NCBI GenBank assembly: GCA_963575745.1 | Contig: CAUYUJ010006302.1 | Span: 126,136 to 170,983, forward strand | DNA length: 44,848 bases | DNA from: Prorocentrum cordatum | Lineage: Eukaryota > Sar > Dinophyceae > Prorocentrales > Prorocentraceae | Direction: 5' to 3' | Shown here: piece after piece, positions 28,501-38,424 of the stretch | Layout of the letters: the number at the start of each line of letters is the position of its first letter | How positions within the stretch are numbered: position 1 is the stretch's first letter | The notes under the pieces: model-generated | The model's input: the letters and a program-made list of their open reading frames with translations, nothing else | The model's database searches: none | Told to the model about the DNA's origin: nothing | Program-made: the position numbers and the translations under genes

Positions 28501-28687
28501 GAGCTCAGCACCACCTTGCAGAGGCAGCCTGAAGCAGCCAAGAGACCCCAGGAGGGCGAGGAGCCAGCCGAAAAAGGTCAGGATCTGCGACGCGGACGAT
28601 GGCTTCGCGGACCCAGGCGACAGGGTGGCATCTTTCATCGAGAGCGGCGAGAGCGACCTCGACGGGGGTCGACTGTCAAAAAACTGA
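25520..28687 (+). CDS. Long coiled-coil ORF1-like protein of a retroelement
   Basis: A 1055-codon frame from the first ATG. The frame is open further upstream (at least to about 25400), so the start is uncertain. The Gln/His/Ser-rich N-terminus (about 150 residues) has no fold signal. From about residue 175 it has MEHESWSAPPDDEEMRFVWY. Long coiled coils follow (KQLRATLEKLEEERAEMEKR and then about residues 370-710, dominated by Glu, Gln, Ala and Lys). An acidic and proline-rich C-terminal third ends near KKVRICDADDGFADPGDRVA. There is no zinc knuckle. Its position upstream of an endonuclease-RT coding unit on the same strand suggests an ORF1-type RNA-packaging protein of a non-LTR element. A host coiled-coil protein remains possible. 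No internal stop over 3.1 kb in repeat-free DNA supports real coding. Confidence 0.75.
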   Translation: MTQNWKQQRDASRERWSGAGTTHLEASRRGPGKRWTGAGSTAQAQHQRRRSSSASDWTGDYGAIGGRPWEWALGDGQQHNSQRRQHSQQQQQQQPQTHKHHHQPAHHQHQQKHPQHQQRGDSDQHWKHSAPWRSAPARRRSSRRRRRDQHDTPASAYIGSFQYSPQQKAVLDSITPVSFAVAMEHESWSAPPDDEEMRFVWYKTKCHRLGRLSENIDGARLAGLCTSSLEQEAAITAASISFVLPHKERMKQLRATLEKLEEERAEMEKRLSKMLDQEAAAARTIRVYKTLLRETRDQMAKTAGVKEDSSEEEGSQDPTRGRTPHPAARRRRDPAAALAAPATAQPGTAASVSSGPATTARSAPAAPDEIKDAIRKLTERLDSQQKKEQQQSDLQAQAELKHKSELKAYEQTMAQKMFHTTEAQLAKQEEWHTWEVNALKRHHNAKLEEEEAKAYEAQRGSQRTQEERAKGMLVDLHMHLELEKKTLREETHKEDQRRTAIYTQQVQKARQEEQAVRQMAAQEAQWCKMAQERNEKATQEMAEAEYQERCARRSAYKEEELRIAVNYQQMAYEHQEEVNRREAMRVVLNLEHAAIQAKAYEMQHEQEKYLERVGEHQEAVDKAQRMEEVALQRQATATSELQALQHQQELENHVSQQYHSTLQHQHQQEMQAAVQHYAHIQYMSDAQRQQQLQDLQRAHDMQTAGLQNALRDAWGAGGQVDEDLLLDMTDDLMEDPVTSERDQGMAEQEGTYQREQLEADLLRLLPSQYELPHPELPPYLEELAEVGFGERSHTSSMPTPEGPTLSSCGDLSFQDLSFVPRTPAEERPLPPPPPRQRPHIEEHDSVGPFLHTGLLDVRANSDCIPSGESDDADLQDEGTKICQGLREEKEDEAPTDLASLSPTLPADSPIPTEQPTPRHILFPPVTPLTPNKTPQQRPQPAKTPMTTLFIDLSRDEEACPSTPPRMPIEDITPTVPHEPRLPPPRFHMGTPERTSSAPPCRGSLKQPRDPRRARSQPKKVRICDADDGFADPGDRVASFIESGESDLDGGRLSKN

Positions 28688-28695
28688 GTTGGAGC

Positions 28696-28730
28696 ACGCA
28701 GGCTGGGGGGCAACTGGCCCAGACCTGCGT
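28696..28730 (+). other. Hairpin just after the ORF1-like stop codon
   Basis: ACGCAGG (28696-28702) pairs with CCTGCGT (28724-28730), and CTGGG (28703-28707) pairs with CCCAG (28718-28722), leaving a single bulged A. It lies 9 bases after the stop, where a structured 3' UTR or a recognition hairpin could sit. Function is inference. Confidence 0.55.
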
Positions 28731-29069
28731 CCAGACAGCCACACCAGAAGACATCGGGGATATTGGGCCCAGACTCAGAGACCCGTGCGGTGACGAGCCT
28801 ACGCCCAACGACCCCCACCCACGGCCCCTGGCCGCACGCACACGATCGCACTTAGCTTCCATCACACTACATAGTTACGTCCAAGCCGATGCGAGCCTGG
28901 GGGATGCCGCATCCGCTTCAAACCACCAGCGCTCTACTAGGGAGCCCCGACTCAAAAGACGCAGCAGACGAACCACCTGCATTACTAGCTCCCTAGACGC
29001 TAGCCGCAAAATGAGCGCTAAGGGGTTGGGGGACAGCCCACACAGGCACGGCGACACGTCATGTTTGTT

Positions 29070-29070
<1 letters not shown>

Positions 29071-29108
<38 letters not shown>

Positions 29109-29132
29109 AAAAAAAAAAAAAAAAATTTTTTT
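29071..29132. repeat. Poly(A) tract with T interruption, followed by T7
   Basis: A36 (29071-29106), one T, A18 (29108-29125), then TTTTTTT. Poly(A) on the coding strand, 380 bp after the ORF1-like stop, looks like the 3' tail of a retrotransposed unit. That would place the end of one element here, between the two coding units. Confidence 0.9.
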
Positions 29133-29639
29133 GAGCGGCTCCAAGCGCGGACCTGTGCGACTCCCTCAGGCCGCGACCCCCACTGCACCAGGGTTAAGGA
29201 GGCAAACCACACCGCGTCTGGGCGAATGGCTGGATGCTGAAGAGGCTTCAAGAACGTGGGAGAGATACTCGGGTGCGGCCCAGCCCGCAGTTAGCCAGAG
29301 CAGGTGGACAGGGCGATCACCCCTTGGCCACAGCCACAGGATCACGACACCCACCACTTCGCGGGAAGCAGCGGCGGGGCCCTGCGGCGGTCGCAAATCC
29401 TGGCCAGAACAGACCACCGCGAGAGGACCAGAAGCAGGTGTATCGAGACTACCAGAGCCATATCTCATCTGGAGGTCTCCCAGCGCCGGGTACTCTGGGG
29501 GTATCCCACACTTGCAGTCGACGGAGCCTGGCCCTCGCGCCAACCTCACGCCACCAGCCAATTTGGCCCGCAAGTAGACCGCAAGGCAAGCAGAAAGACC
29601 CCAAGGGGGCTGGCTAGTCCACCAGCGACAGCCAAATTA

Positions 29640-32600
29640 AATGCACATACCACGGCACAACCAAGCACTGACCACACCCGACAGATACAGCATGGACCAC
29701 TACAAGCCGACGAGCTAGAGCAAATCCAAGATACATACCTCGACAGCAACGACAGCAGCCCAGCACCAGCAGAATCGCACCTCAACGACGTCACAGCGGT
29801 TGCAACAGCAAGAAGAGTGGCGAAGCGCAAAAGAGTACTCAGACAGGCGCTTAAGGCGGAGATGCTCCCAGGCCGCGGAGCGATGCCGACCAAGAACTCC
29901 TTCGAGGCGCTCGCAGACAACAGCAGTAGCGAGGGCGACGCACGGCCAGATAGTACTCAGCCCCTTGGAACGGAACAACCTGAGGAGCAGGACTTGGAAG
30001 CCGCCATCGGGTGCCCGAATCGAGAGCGCCGCAGCAGCTGCCCGAGGTTGCGTACTACTTGGAGGCCAACGCCTCGGTCCACAGCAGCAGAGCATACTCA
30101 ATGCGCAGGCGAGTCCAAACAACACAATGCACCGACCAGGACCTGTCTGCGTTGGCGTGTCAGCGCGGGGTCGCCTCACTCTGCAAGGCCGTCGACGGGC
30201 GGACCTGCTCTCCCCGAGCAGCTGCGGGTTGACTCCCCCTTGCAGGTGCGAAGACGCGAGGGCATGCCTCCGACGGGAGGGTGGTCGAAGCCTTGCTCTC
30301 GCGTCAGCGATGTCGTGCTGGGGCGCTCAACCAGGTCCAACGAGCACCAACCAGCTACAGCCCCGCCACCGACACCAGCCAAATCAAGCGCAGACCCCAA
30401 TGAGCACCGGGCAGAGCCAGCCCCACTCACCCTTCCACCACCGATTCCAAGCGACCCCCCTGACGGCATAACTCATCGTCTACGTGACAGCATGCTCCAT
30501 GCCCAATCACACGAGCCCCTGTTCAGTCAGGCCGTGCGGGCTGGATCGGACAACTTGAACGCCGATGAGGCGTGCTGCCAAACACCACCGATCCCGCGGG
30601 TGAGGAGCACGACGCGGGCGGGGACCACGCCCTATAAGCCAGCCGACCATGTGGAGCCCGAGCAGCCACTCTCAGCCACCACGACTAATACCAGACAACA
30701 CCTTCAGCCCCAGAGGGACGTGCAATCCCGACGAGCAATGCTGCCATTCAGGTGCTACCACGGCGCTATCGGTCACCCGACGGGACAGCAACAACCCATC
30801 CCCGCACCACACCGCCGCACAACCACAGCCATGCACCCCTTCCGTATTCCAACTAGGCGCAGCATAACTGCAGACGACGCTCGAGACAATCAACGCACTA
30901 GCACTGAGAGCGAGCACAGCGACGACTACCTACGATGCGAGCGCAGGAGGCGACGCCGACAAAGAACCAGACCAGCAACACACGGACAAGTGCACAAAAC
31001 CGACCTGCGCAGCGGCAGCAGCAGCATGCAGCGACGCTTTGCCAACATTGGATCACCACAGTTCCTACCGACGCAGTTTCAACAACACATCCAGAAGCTG
31101 ACATGGCACTACGACCTCGAGGAACACGACTTGCACGAGCACACCAGGCTGGCGGTGAGGCACCTCGCCCCCCCGAGACCTTCGGCGTCTGTGAAGCGGC
31201 ACTACTACTTCACCGACGCGTCCTACCACGCCACAGCGCCAGGCACATCGGCATGGGCAGTGGTGCACCTGAGGGGAGACGACCAGGGCATCGCCTACTA
31301 CAGACACATGCACTCCAACCGCGCCCTGTCTGTCAGCGAGGAAATGGCCAACAATATCACCTCCAGTACCAGCCCCGAATTGGGAGCGTTGCTCTGGGCA
31401 GGTATCGCATGTATCCAAGAGGACGATGAGCAGGAGATCGTCACCATCGGCGACAACACCGCGGCTCTGGGAGCGGCAGCTGGAACATCGAGGATCAGAT
31501 CGTGTAGGAACCGCCCTCTCGCGAGGTTCACACGTATACTATTCCAGCAACTCCAGCTCACCAAGGCCATCAGCTTCGAACATACACATGCTCATCGAGA
31601 TGCCCCCTGGAATGAAGCAGCAGATGTTTTGTCAAAATATGCGGCGCTCCAACCAGCGCCACCACCACCCGCGGAAGAGCTAGTTGACATAGTACGATAT
31701 ACCAGCACACTCGAATGGGCCTGGATGGTCAACCCTGCGCGCAAGGACCTACATGCTTACCCAACATGGAGGCACGGACAGCTCGAGGAGCACGTCTCAC
31801 CCCAGTTGGCTGAAGCAGACCACATCCCTGACCTTACCGCAGACAGCTACAACAAGGGCATGCTGAAGCTCAACATCGCGCAGTACAACGCTCAGTCCAT
31901 GGTAGGCGACTTTGCCTCCACAGACCTGCACCTGGACATCTCCAGCAAGGGGGCTCTAGTCAGAGCCCAACTTTTGGACCTTCAGGTCCACGTCGCGGGG
32001 CTGCAGGAGACACGCTGTAAAGAGGCCGCATGGACAGGACAAGGTTTCATCAACATCCAGAGCGAGGCGCAGGACGGCAACTGGGGATGCGCGCTACTAC
32101 TCAATGTGGAGATCCCGTACGGGCAGCTCAAAGGGAAAGACCTGTACTTCAAGCAGTCCCAGCTCACAAAACTGTACTCTTCGGCCAGGATGCTCTTCGT
32201 CCGCGTGCATGCTCCTTTGTTCCACCACGTCATCACCGTTGCTCGCGCCCCGTACCAGAAGGCCAAGGACATCAACGGTTGGTGGGAACACTTCAGAGAG
32301 CTGTGTGACACGTGGAAACCAGAGATCCTGCTCATCGACGCGAATGCCAAGCTAGGACACAAGGACGGAGAGGACACACAGTGGCTGGGCCAGAAGGGCC
32401 CAAACCAGCTGACAGACAAGAATGGACATGAATTCCATGAGTCTGTCGCCAGCTGTCACCTACACGTCGTTAACACATACTACGGGAACAGCGACGACTA
32501 CACATACCACAAGGACGGGGTCTCCAACCGCATCGACTACGTCGCCATGGCCCCCTGCCTGTTCAAGTGCGTCGCAGCCTGCACTGTACTGAGGGATTTC

Positions 32601-33716
32601 CAAAAGCCGACCGCCAAGAAGAAGAACGAGCACAGCAAGCAGAGGAGCAACTGCGCTCAGAACGGCTACGACACGACCACAGACCACCTGCCCGTGCTGG
32701 TTGAAGTCGTGGGCGGCATCATCGGACGCCACCGAAACTTGAAGGGAACCGCTCTGCTGGACACTAACAAACTCAAGAACCCAGAGTGCACCACCGCATT
32801 CAAGCAGGACCTGAACAGCACCAGCTTACCACCATGGAAGGCAGACGTCAATGATCATTACCACGAGACGGCGGGACTCATTGCCGAGAAGACGAAGCAG
32901 TATTTCGGACGGGACCCGCTTACACCTTGCAACGTCACAATCTCAGAGGCCAGCATGCGACTATTGAGACTGCGCAGATATGCTGAGAGCTCCACGCGGA
33001 CCTACACGAACAATGGGGATCCAGCACCACTAGAAGTGTTCCGCAAGAGGCTCTGCTACGAGGCGTCGGTCTACGCCCGCGCTGAAGATAGCTGGTTTTG
33101 CTCAGTGGCAGCCCTTGCGGGCGCTTGCCAGCTCAGCCGCGCCACTGGCTGCCTCGGCATCGCGCACGACGCCGCAAGGCTTTTCATCGCCCACACCAGG
33201 GACACGTTCAGGCACCAGCTGAGTACCGACCGCAATCAGTACTTCCACGACCTCGGTAGCAAATTGGCGGACAGCAGAACAGCAAGAGACGCCAGGACCG
33301 AGTGGCAGCTGACCAAGAAGATTCTGATCCACGGCGGCCGCAAACCAAACTACGTCAGTGCGCTACCCACCATGCAGCAGCCCGGCGGTACCATCATGGG
33401 CAGCCAGAGCGAGATCAGCCGCGCCACGCTGCAGCACTTCGCCAAGATCGAGTCAGCAGACATCAGGGACAAGTACGACCTCGCGGACCGCTACAACTGC
33501 AGCCGTACCCACAGATCACCACCCGACGAGGTTTCGCAGCACCTGCACATGACACTCAACGATTTGGTGGAGAGCTTCGCGGACGGCAAGAAGGGCCGAG
33601 CAGGGGGACCCGATGGCAACCTGGACGACATCCTCAAGCTCGCGCCCGAGGAGACGGCCCGCCACTGGTATCCTGTCGTCCTGAAGACGTTTTGCGAGGC
33701 CGCGAACCGATCCAAT
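29640..33716 (+). CDS. Non-LTR element: N-terminal region, RNase H and APE-type endonuclease
   Basis: The open frame runs from ATG 29304 to TGA at 33737. Coding character is clear from about 29640, and KNSFEALADNSSSEGD is a typical N-terminal non-LTR motif. Residue numbers count from 29304. An RNase HI domain shows all four acids (Asp638 in FTDAS, Glu692 in SPELGALL, Asp717 in IGDNTAAL, Asp774 in NEAADVLSKYA). The exonuclease-endonuclease-phosphatase domain follows: LNIAQYNAQS, LQETR (Glu902), IDANAKLG (Asp1012, Asn1014), NRIDYVAM and DHLPV (Asp1127-His1128). It nicks target DNA to prime reverse transcription. RNase H before the endonuclease is unusual; in the non-LTR clades I know that have it, it follows RT. 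The frame must shift by -1 near 33690-33716 to reach RT. Confidence 0.9.
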
Positions 33717-36700
33717 TCAAGGCAGGTATTGCAGTGAAGCTTTACAAGGGCAGCGGCACGAGGGCCCTACTGGAGTACTACAGGTCGATCCTCCTCAACA
33801 ACACTGTGGCCAAACACTACCACAAGTGGCTCCGCTCAACGACGCTGAGGGTCTGCAGCTGCCTGCTGAGAGTCACCCAGCATGGCGGAATCCCGAAGAA
33901 GTCAGGCGCGTACTCCACCCACACCATCAAAGCGTTCTTCGGGATCTGCAGGCGAAGGCGTCCCAGCACCGTCGGCATCCTGTTGGACCTCCGACAGGCC
34001 TTCTACTCTGTCATTCGCGAGTTCGTGCTGGGACGGGAGGGAGAGAAGCCCTGGCTTCAAAAGGTGATGGCAGGAGGCGCCCCACCTGAATGGCTCATGC
34101 CCACCATCCAGCAGTTGATCTCGGCACCAGGCTACTTAGCGCTCAACGACGTAGACGAGAACCTTCGATTTCAGCTGGAAGAAGCACGCGACATGGCATT
34201 CTTCCAAGTACGGGGAGATGAGCTTTGCGCGGAGAGCCGCAAGGGCACGCGCCCAGGTAACGGCCTGGCCGACCTCATCTTCAACATCAGCTTCGCGCAC
34301 GCCCTGGGCCCGCTGGAGCAGGAGCTACACTCGGGGGGGTACTCATTACAGCTACCACCAGCGGGGGATCAAGCCATTACCACAACAGGTCAGCTCCGAG
34401 GGCACGAGGGGACCCTGCCAGAAGTATCCTTCATGGACGACGCGACATTCCTGTGCGTACTCAGGGATAACACGAAAATCGAGAGCAGCATCTTTGATAT
34501 ATTGTCCATCATTGCGAGGAGACTTAAGATCTTCGGGCACGACCTACACCCCAAGAAGACCAAAGTTCTGCTGCATATAGACGGGCACGCCAAACAACAT
34601 ATCAAGGCGAGGATTTTCAAGACAAGCCCCATCACGTTGCAACGCGAGGACTGCCAGCTGCTGACCAGCATTGATGCCACCACAGCTGAGGTCACGTCTC
34701 AGGGACTCACATTGGGCAATATTGTGGCAAGTGACGGCGGTGAGGGGCCGAACCTTATGAGACGCATCATCGATCACAGATCCGCAGAGGGGCCCTTGAA
34801 GAAGTCCATCTTCCGTCTGCCGCACATCGACCTCAAAGCCAAGATGCTGTATCTCACGGCACTGGCGCAGAGCAAGCTGACCTACGACTGCGAAGTATGG
34901 GGGCCGCTGACAGTACAGCAGAAGCAGATGCTGCAGAGCAGACACATGGCGAGCCTTCGAGCCGCCGCGCGGCAACGGCGTCACGGTGCGGGGCACGTAC
35001 ATACTTTGGACGACGAAATATACTTGATATGTGATGAAGTACCGATCCACAGGTACCTGCGCCGACGGCGCCTGATGTACCTGGCCAGAATGGCGCATGC
35101 GGACACGCCCTTCCTCCACCGTCTCATCGACGAGCTCTGGGAGGACAGTGAAGCCTGGAATGTACTTATCGTCGAGGATCTGGATTGGATAAGAAGATTC
35201 CTACTAGACGACGAAGACATTGGCTGCGACATCAGGGGCCTTGTACGATGGTTACGAACACAGCAAGAGCAAGCCGCACAAGCCATGATTACGCGTGCAT
35301 GGCTCAGGTACAAGGCATGGCAGCACGACTTATATCGGCATCGGATATGGCAAAGGCAGTTGCACCGGCTAGCGCAAGACTTTGGACTGACCACGCCCAA
35401 CTTCGATGGACGGCCACCTGCACAACACAGTGGCTACATATGCCATGCGCGTGGCAAGATCCTAAAAACCCGGGGAGCATGGAAGCGCCACCGCACCATG
35501 GAGCACATCGGCTACGACCTCCCCGAATTGCTCGCCCGTTCGACAACCTGCCCTGGGTGCGGGAAGGACTTCATCACGCGATCGCGCATACTCAAGCACC
35601 TGAGAAGGTGCCCCAGGTGCCTGGCTGTACTCCAAGCAATTGAAGTCCCAATGGATTTGCAGGAGGCAGCCGAACGCCGAGAAGAAGAACGAGAGGCGGT
35701 GGCGACGAGGAAGGCAATGGGTCATGGAGCTACTAAGGCGTTGGTGCCTGCTCAACAGGTCATACACATCAAGCTCGCCGACCACATCGAACAACATCAG
35801 CTCCAGCTCTCGCCTGCGCCGCCCGCAGCAGCGGCCCCTCAAGCAGTGACGCCACCAGCAAGGACATTCGCACCGTGCAGGCCCATGGTTACTACTGCTA
35901 TGTTCTTACTGCACCTTTTTTCAGGCAGACGCCGAACGGAGGATTTCCAGCACCACTTCGAGATGAACATTCGGGAATGCAATTTGGTAGTACTATCAAT
36001 CGACGTGCAGATCGACCCCGACAAAGGAGACCTGACGAAGCCAGACGTCGTCGAGTTTTGGTGCGCGGCGATACGACAGGGCAACATTTTCGGCATTGTA
36101 GCTGGCCCCCCCTGCGAGACGCGGTGCCCATCGCGCTGGCATGCCGCCGAGGGAAAAGCTCCACGCCCACTACGTACACAAGATTTCCCCTGGGGCATAC
36201 AAGCAGCCAGTCAAGCGGAGCTTCAACAGATAGCACTAGCCAACGAGCTATACAGGACAGCTCTACTACTCATCACCACAGGCTTGCAGTGCAATGTATC
36301 CGCTGTACTCGAGCATCCTGCTCCAGCTACTTGGTGTCCTCAAGCGCCGAGCAGCTGGCAGCGAGCGGAGACGCTTTGGCTGTTGGAGCAGCCGAACGTC
36401 GAACTGCACTACATCGACCAGTGCCAGTTTGGGCAGGCCGCGCGAAAGCCAACATGTCTGATGGCGGTGCACCTCAGCGAACTCACACAAGAACTTGGGG
36501 CAGTACCAGGGGGACAGCGGTGCCGACATAACGGACACGACAGAGCTTACGGACGAGACGGCCAGGGCGGCTGGAGGACCGCCCCCCTCAAAGAATATCC
36601 TTCAAAGTTGTGCAAGGCAATGGCAAAGGCCTTCGCAGCCCACTGGGGCAGCTCGCTGACGAAGAAACATTGTGGGCCGAAACGGATGAATGCTATCACA

Positions 36701-36841
36701 GGTTTTATGCCCCCCTGGACTATTACATCGAGCCAGAGCAGTTGGGCCACGACTGTCACAGGACATGGGGTACCCACCGGCGCTAGCAGTTGGCACTGCA
36801 GCGCGCGGTACTACGACTGCCTGCACAAATATTTGGGATAA
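33717..36841 (+). CDS. Non-LTR reverse transcriptase, zinc finger and methyltransferase-like C-terminus
   Basis: The frame is open from 33302, but the protein logically enters it near 33717 (FKAGIAVKLYKGSG). Residue numbers count from 33302. RT motifs: YRSILLNN, DLRQAF with Asp229 (motif A), GTRPGNGLADLIFN (motif B), FMDD at 377-380 (motif C) and HPKKTKVLLH. LYLTALAQSKLTYDCEVWGP follows. A zinc finger CPGCGKDF...HLRRCPRC has Cys750, Cys753, His766, Cys770. The last 270 residues are methyltransferase-like: LLHLFSGRRR (Phe873, motif I type), LSIDVQID, KGDLTKP, VAGPPCETRC (Cys938, motif IV type), VLEHPAP (Glu1004, motif VI type), IDQCQFGQAARKPT (motif VIII type). The order and spacing resemble C5 cytosine methyltransferases. 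I see no clear target-recognition domain. The ORF ends normally, so the module belongs to the element. Confidence 0.9.
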
Positions 36842-37060
36842 ATTGTTGTCTGTATTATTTCGTTTTTGCCAGTCCACGGGACGGACCATCAGATTGCAGA
36901 TTGGTGCACAGATTATTGGCAGCTTACAGATTGGATTGCAGTTTGTATTACAGAATGGTGTACAGATTGGTAATATTACAGAGTGGCAGCAGGCGAGAGA
37001 GGGTCATACCCACTGTATGTACTCAAACTGGGAGCGACCTGAGAGGATATTTGTTCATCA
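36842..37060 (+). other. Presumed 3' UTR with CAGATTGG-type short repeats
   Basis: CAGATTGCAGATTGG, ACAGATTATTGG, ACAGATTGGATTGCAG and ACAGATTGG recur between 36889 and 36985. It is AT-richer than the coding part, as expected for a 3' UTR. No poly(A) is seen downstream of it within the next kilobase. Confidence 0.55.
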
Positions 37061-37096
37061 GCATGGCTGCGTCATGGACTGCGATTGCGTGCCATT

Positions 37097-37175
37097 CTCG
37101 AGGGGGGGGGACCCGTAGCGCCCATACGGGTGGGCACGATCCCTCAATGGCGACGGAGCGTGCCCCCCCCTCGAG
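37097..37175 (+). ncRNA. Compact three-helix RNA structure
   Basis: Outer stem of about 10 bp: CTCGAGGGGG (37097-37106) with CCCCCTCGAG (37166-37175). Inside are two 7-bp hairpins placed end to end: ACCCGTA/TACGGGT (37111-37117 with 37125-37131) and GGGCACG/CGTGCCC (37132-37138 with 37159-37165). The 3' side of the second inner stem touches the outer stem without a gap, so the fold is a near-flush three-way junction. It lies 256 bp after the non-LTR stop codon. A role in RT recognition is inference. I do not see hammerhead core motifs. Confidence 0.65.
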
Positions 37176-37620
37176 TATTTCTATTGGATCTGTATTGGTT
37201 TCTTTCAACTTTGGCATCTGCTCTTTACGAGTATCTAGCGCCCTGGGTAAGGGCAGCATAGCGCCCAGGCCCCACAGTATATGTCTCGACATCTCTGGAC
37301 ATCTCTTCGCAGGCGGGCAGCAAGACCGTCGAGAGTACCCAGACCCGCGCAACTACATTGCAAGCAGGTCAAGCAGTATCAGCGAGCAGCATGTGGGAGC
37401 CGAGCATCCCAGTCCAATGCAGCGTGGAGTCAAGCACCATCATGTCGACCAGTACGTTTGGGTCAAGCACATCATGTGGTGGTGCTACTGAGACAAGTAT
37501 GACTACGGGCCCTATGCTGCACTATTTCGAACACCACAGGCATGGGCACGGTCAGTGGATACGGCAGTACATTCGTGGCAAAGAGCTTTCTCGGCGACAA
37601 GCACTACGGCGTCATGGCTT

Positions 37621-37756
37621 AAGTCCTGAGGAAGCCCCGGATGCGTGGGAAGACCTCAGGCAGCGTCGCCAAGTTTTGCTTGGGTTAGGACGCAAGTCCT
37701 GGGGAAGCCCCGAATGCGAGGGAACACCCCAGGCACAGGTCGCTACGTTTTGCTGT
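37621..37756 (+). repeat. Two 72-73-bp tandem copies of a covarying hairpin
   Basis: Copy 1: CCTGAGG (37625-37631) pairs with CCTCAGG (37654-37660). Copy 2: CCTGGGG (37698-37704) pairs with CCCCAGG (37727-37733). The A-to-G change on one side is matched by T-to-C on the other. The inner stem CCC-CG with CG-x-GGG closes an RATG loop in both copies. Each copy starts AAGTCCTG and carries a conserved GTTTTGCT after the stem. Confidence 0.7.
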
Positions 37757-38422
37757 GGGTCTCCTGGCGGTGACTGGTTACATACAACTCGGAGGACACC
37801 AGCTGGCTGGAAGCGGGCGATCCACACGACGCCGCCGCAATACTGTCCGACACTGACATCATACCCAGCACGGCCCTGCACACCTTTTGTCAAGTCAACG
37901 CTGCCCTGGTGAGGCATGGATCAAACTTCGAGACGGGCTCGAAGGGCGGGGGGGAAGGACGAGTACTTCCCGCGCCCACCAGGGGGGATGGTGAGGGGCA
38001 GGGGGGGGGGGTAGGACGGCCACTACCTGCGCCCCCGCGGTCCGCCCTAGCTCGCCACCCCCACCATTCCCATGGAGAAGGAGGAGCTACCCGAGCGCCC
38101 GAGGGCGAAGCACAGGACAGCCGAGACATTCCACCCCGACAATAAGAAGTACCAGGCCTGGGGTTCGCCCCCACCGAGGGCACTGTGACCCCTAGCCATA
38201 GCGGGACGAGGTGGGACAGCCAAGACCCCCACTTGAAGTCGGCGCATGGAGGCCATGGGCGCCCACGACCATCAACACAACACCAGCAACGAGCCGACTC
38301 CCCAACGACCCAACCAGCACGCTCCACAACCCACACTCAGCCAACAAACAAACGACCGCCACACCACAACCACTCCTCTACATCAGCGCCTACCTGTACT
38401 GTAGCGTCGGGGGCGGCATGAT
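37757..38422. other. GC-rich DNA with short gene-like scraps
   Basis: A 38-codon plus-strand frame at 38072-38188 (MEKEELPERPRAKHRTAETF then HPDNKKYQAWG) looks protein-like but is too short to stand alone. KDEYFPRPPGG near 37965 in another frame may belong with it. I see no splice sites that clearly join them. Confidence 0.3.
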
Positions 38423-38424
38423 TG

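Noticed and set aside
29304-29640. Using ATG 29304 as the real start of the RNase H-endonuclease protein
   Set aside because: The first 110 residues overlap equally open alternative frames and have no motif. Coding character becomes clear only near 29640.
37097-37175. Hammerhead ribozyme
   Set aside because: The three-helix shape is present, but the conserved CUGAUGA and GAAA core elements are missing.
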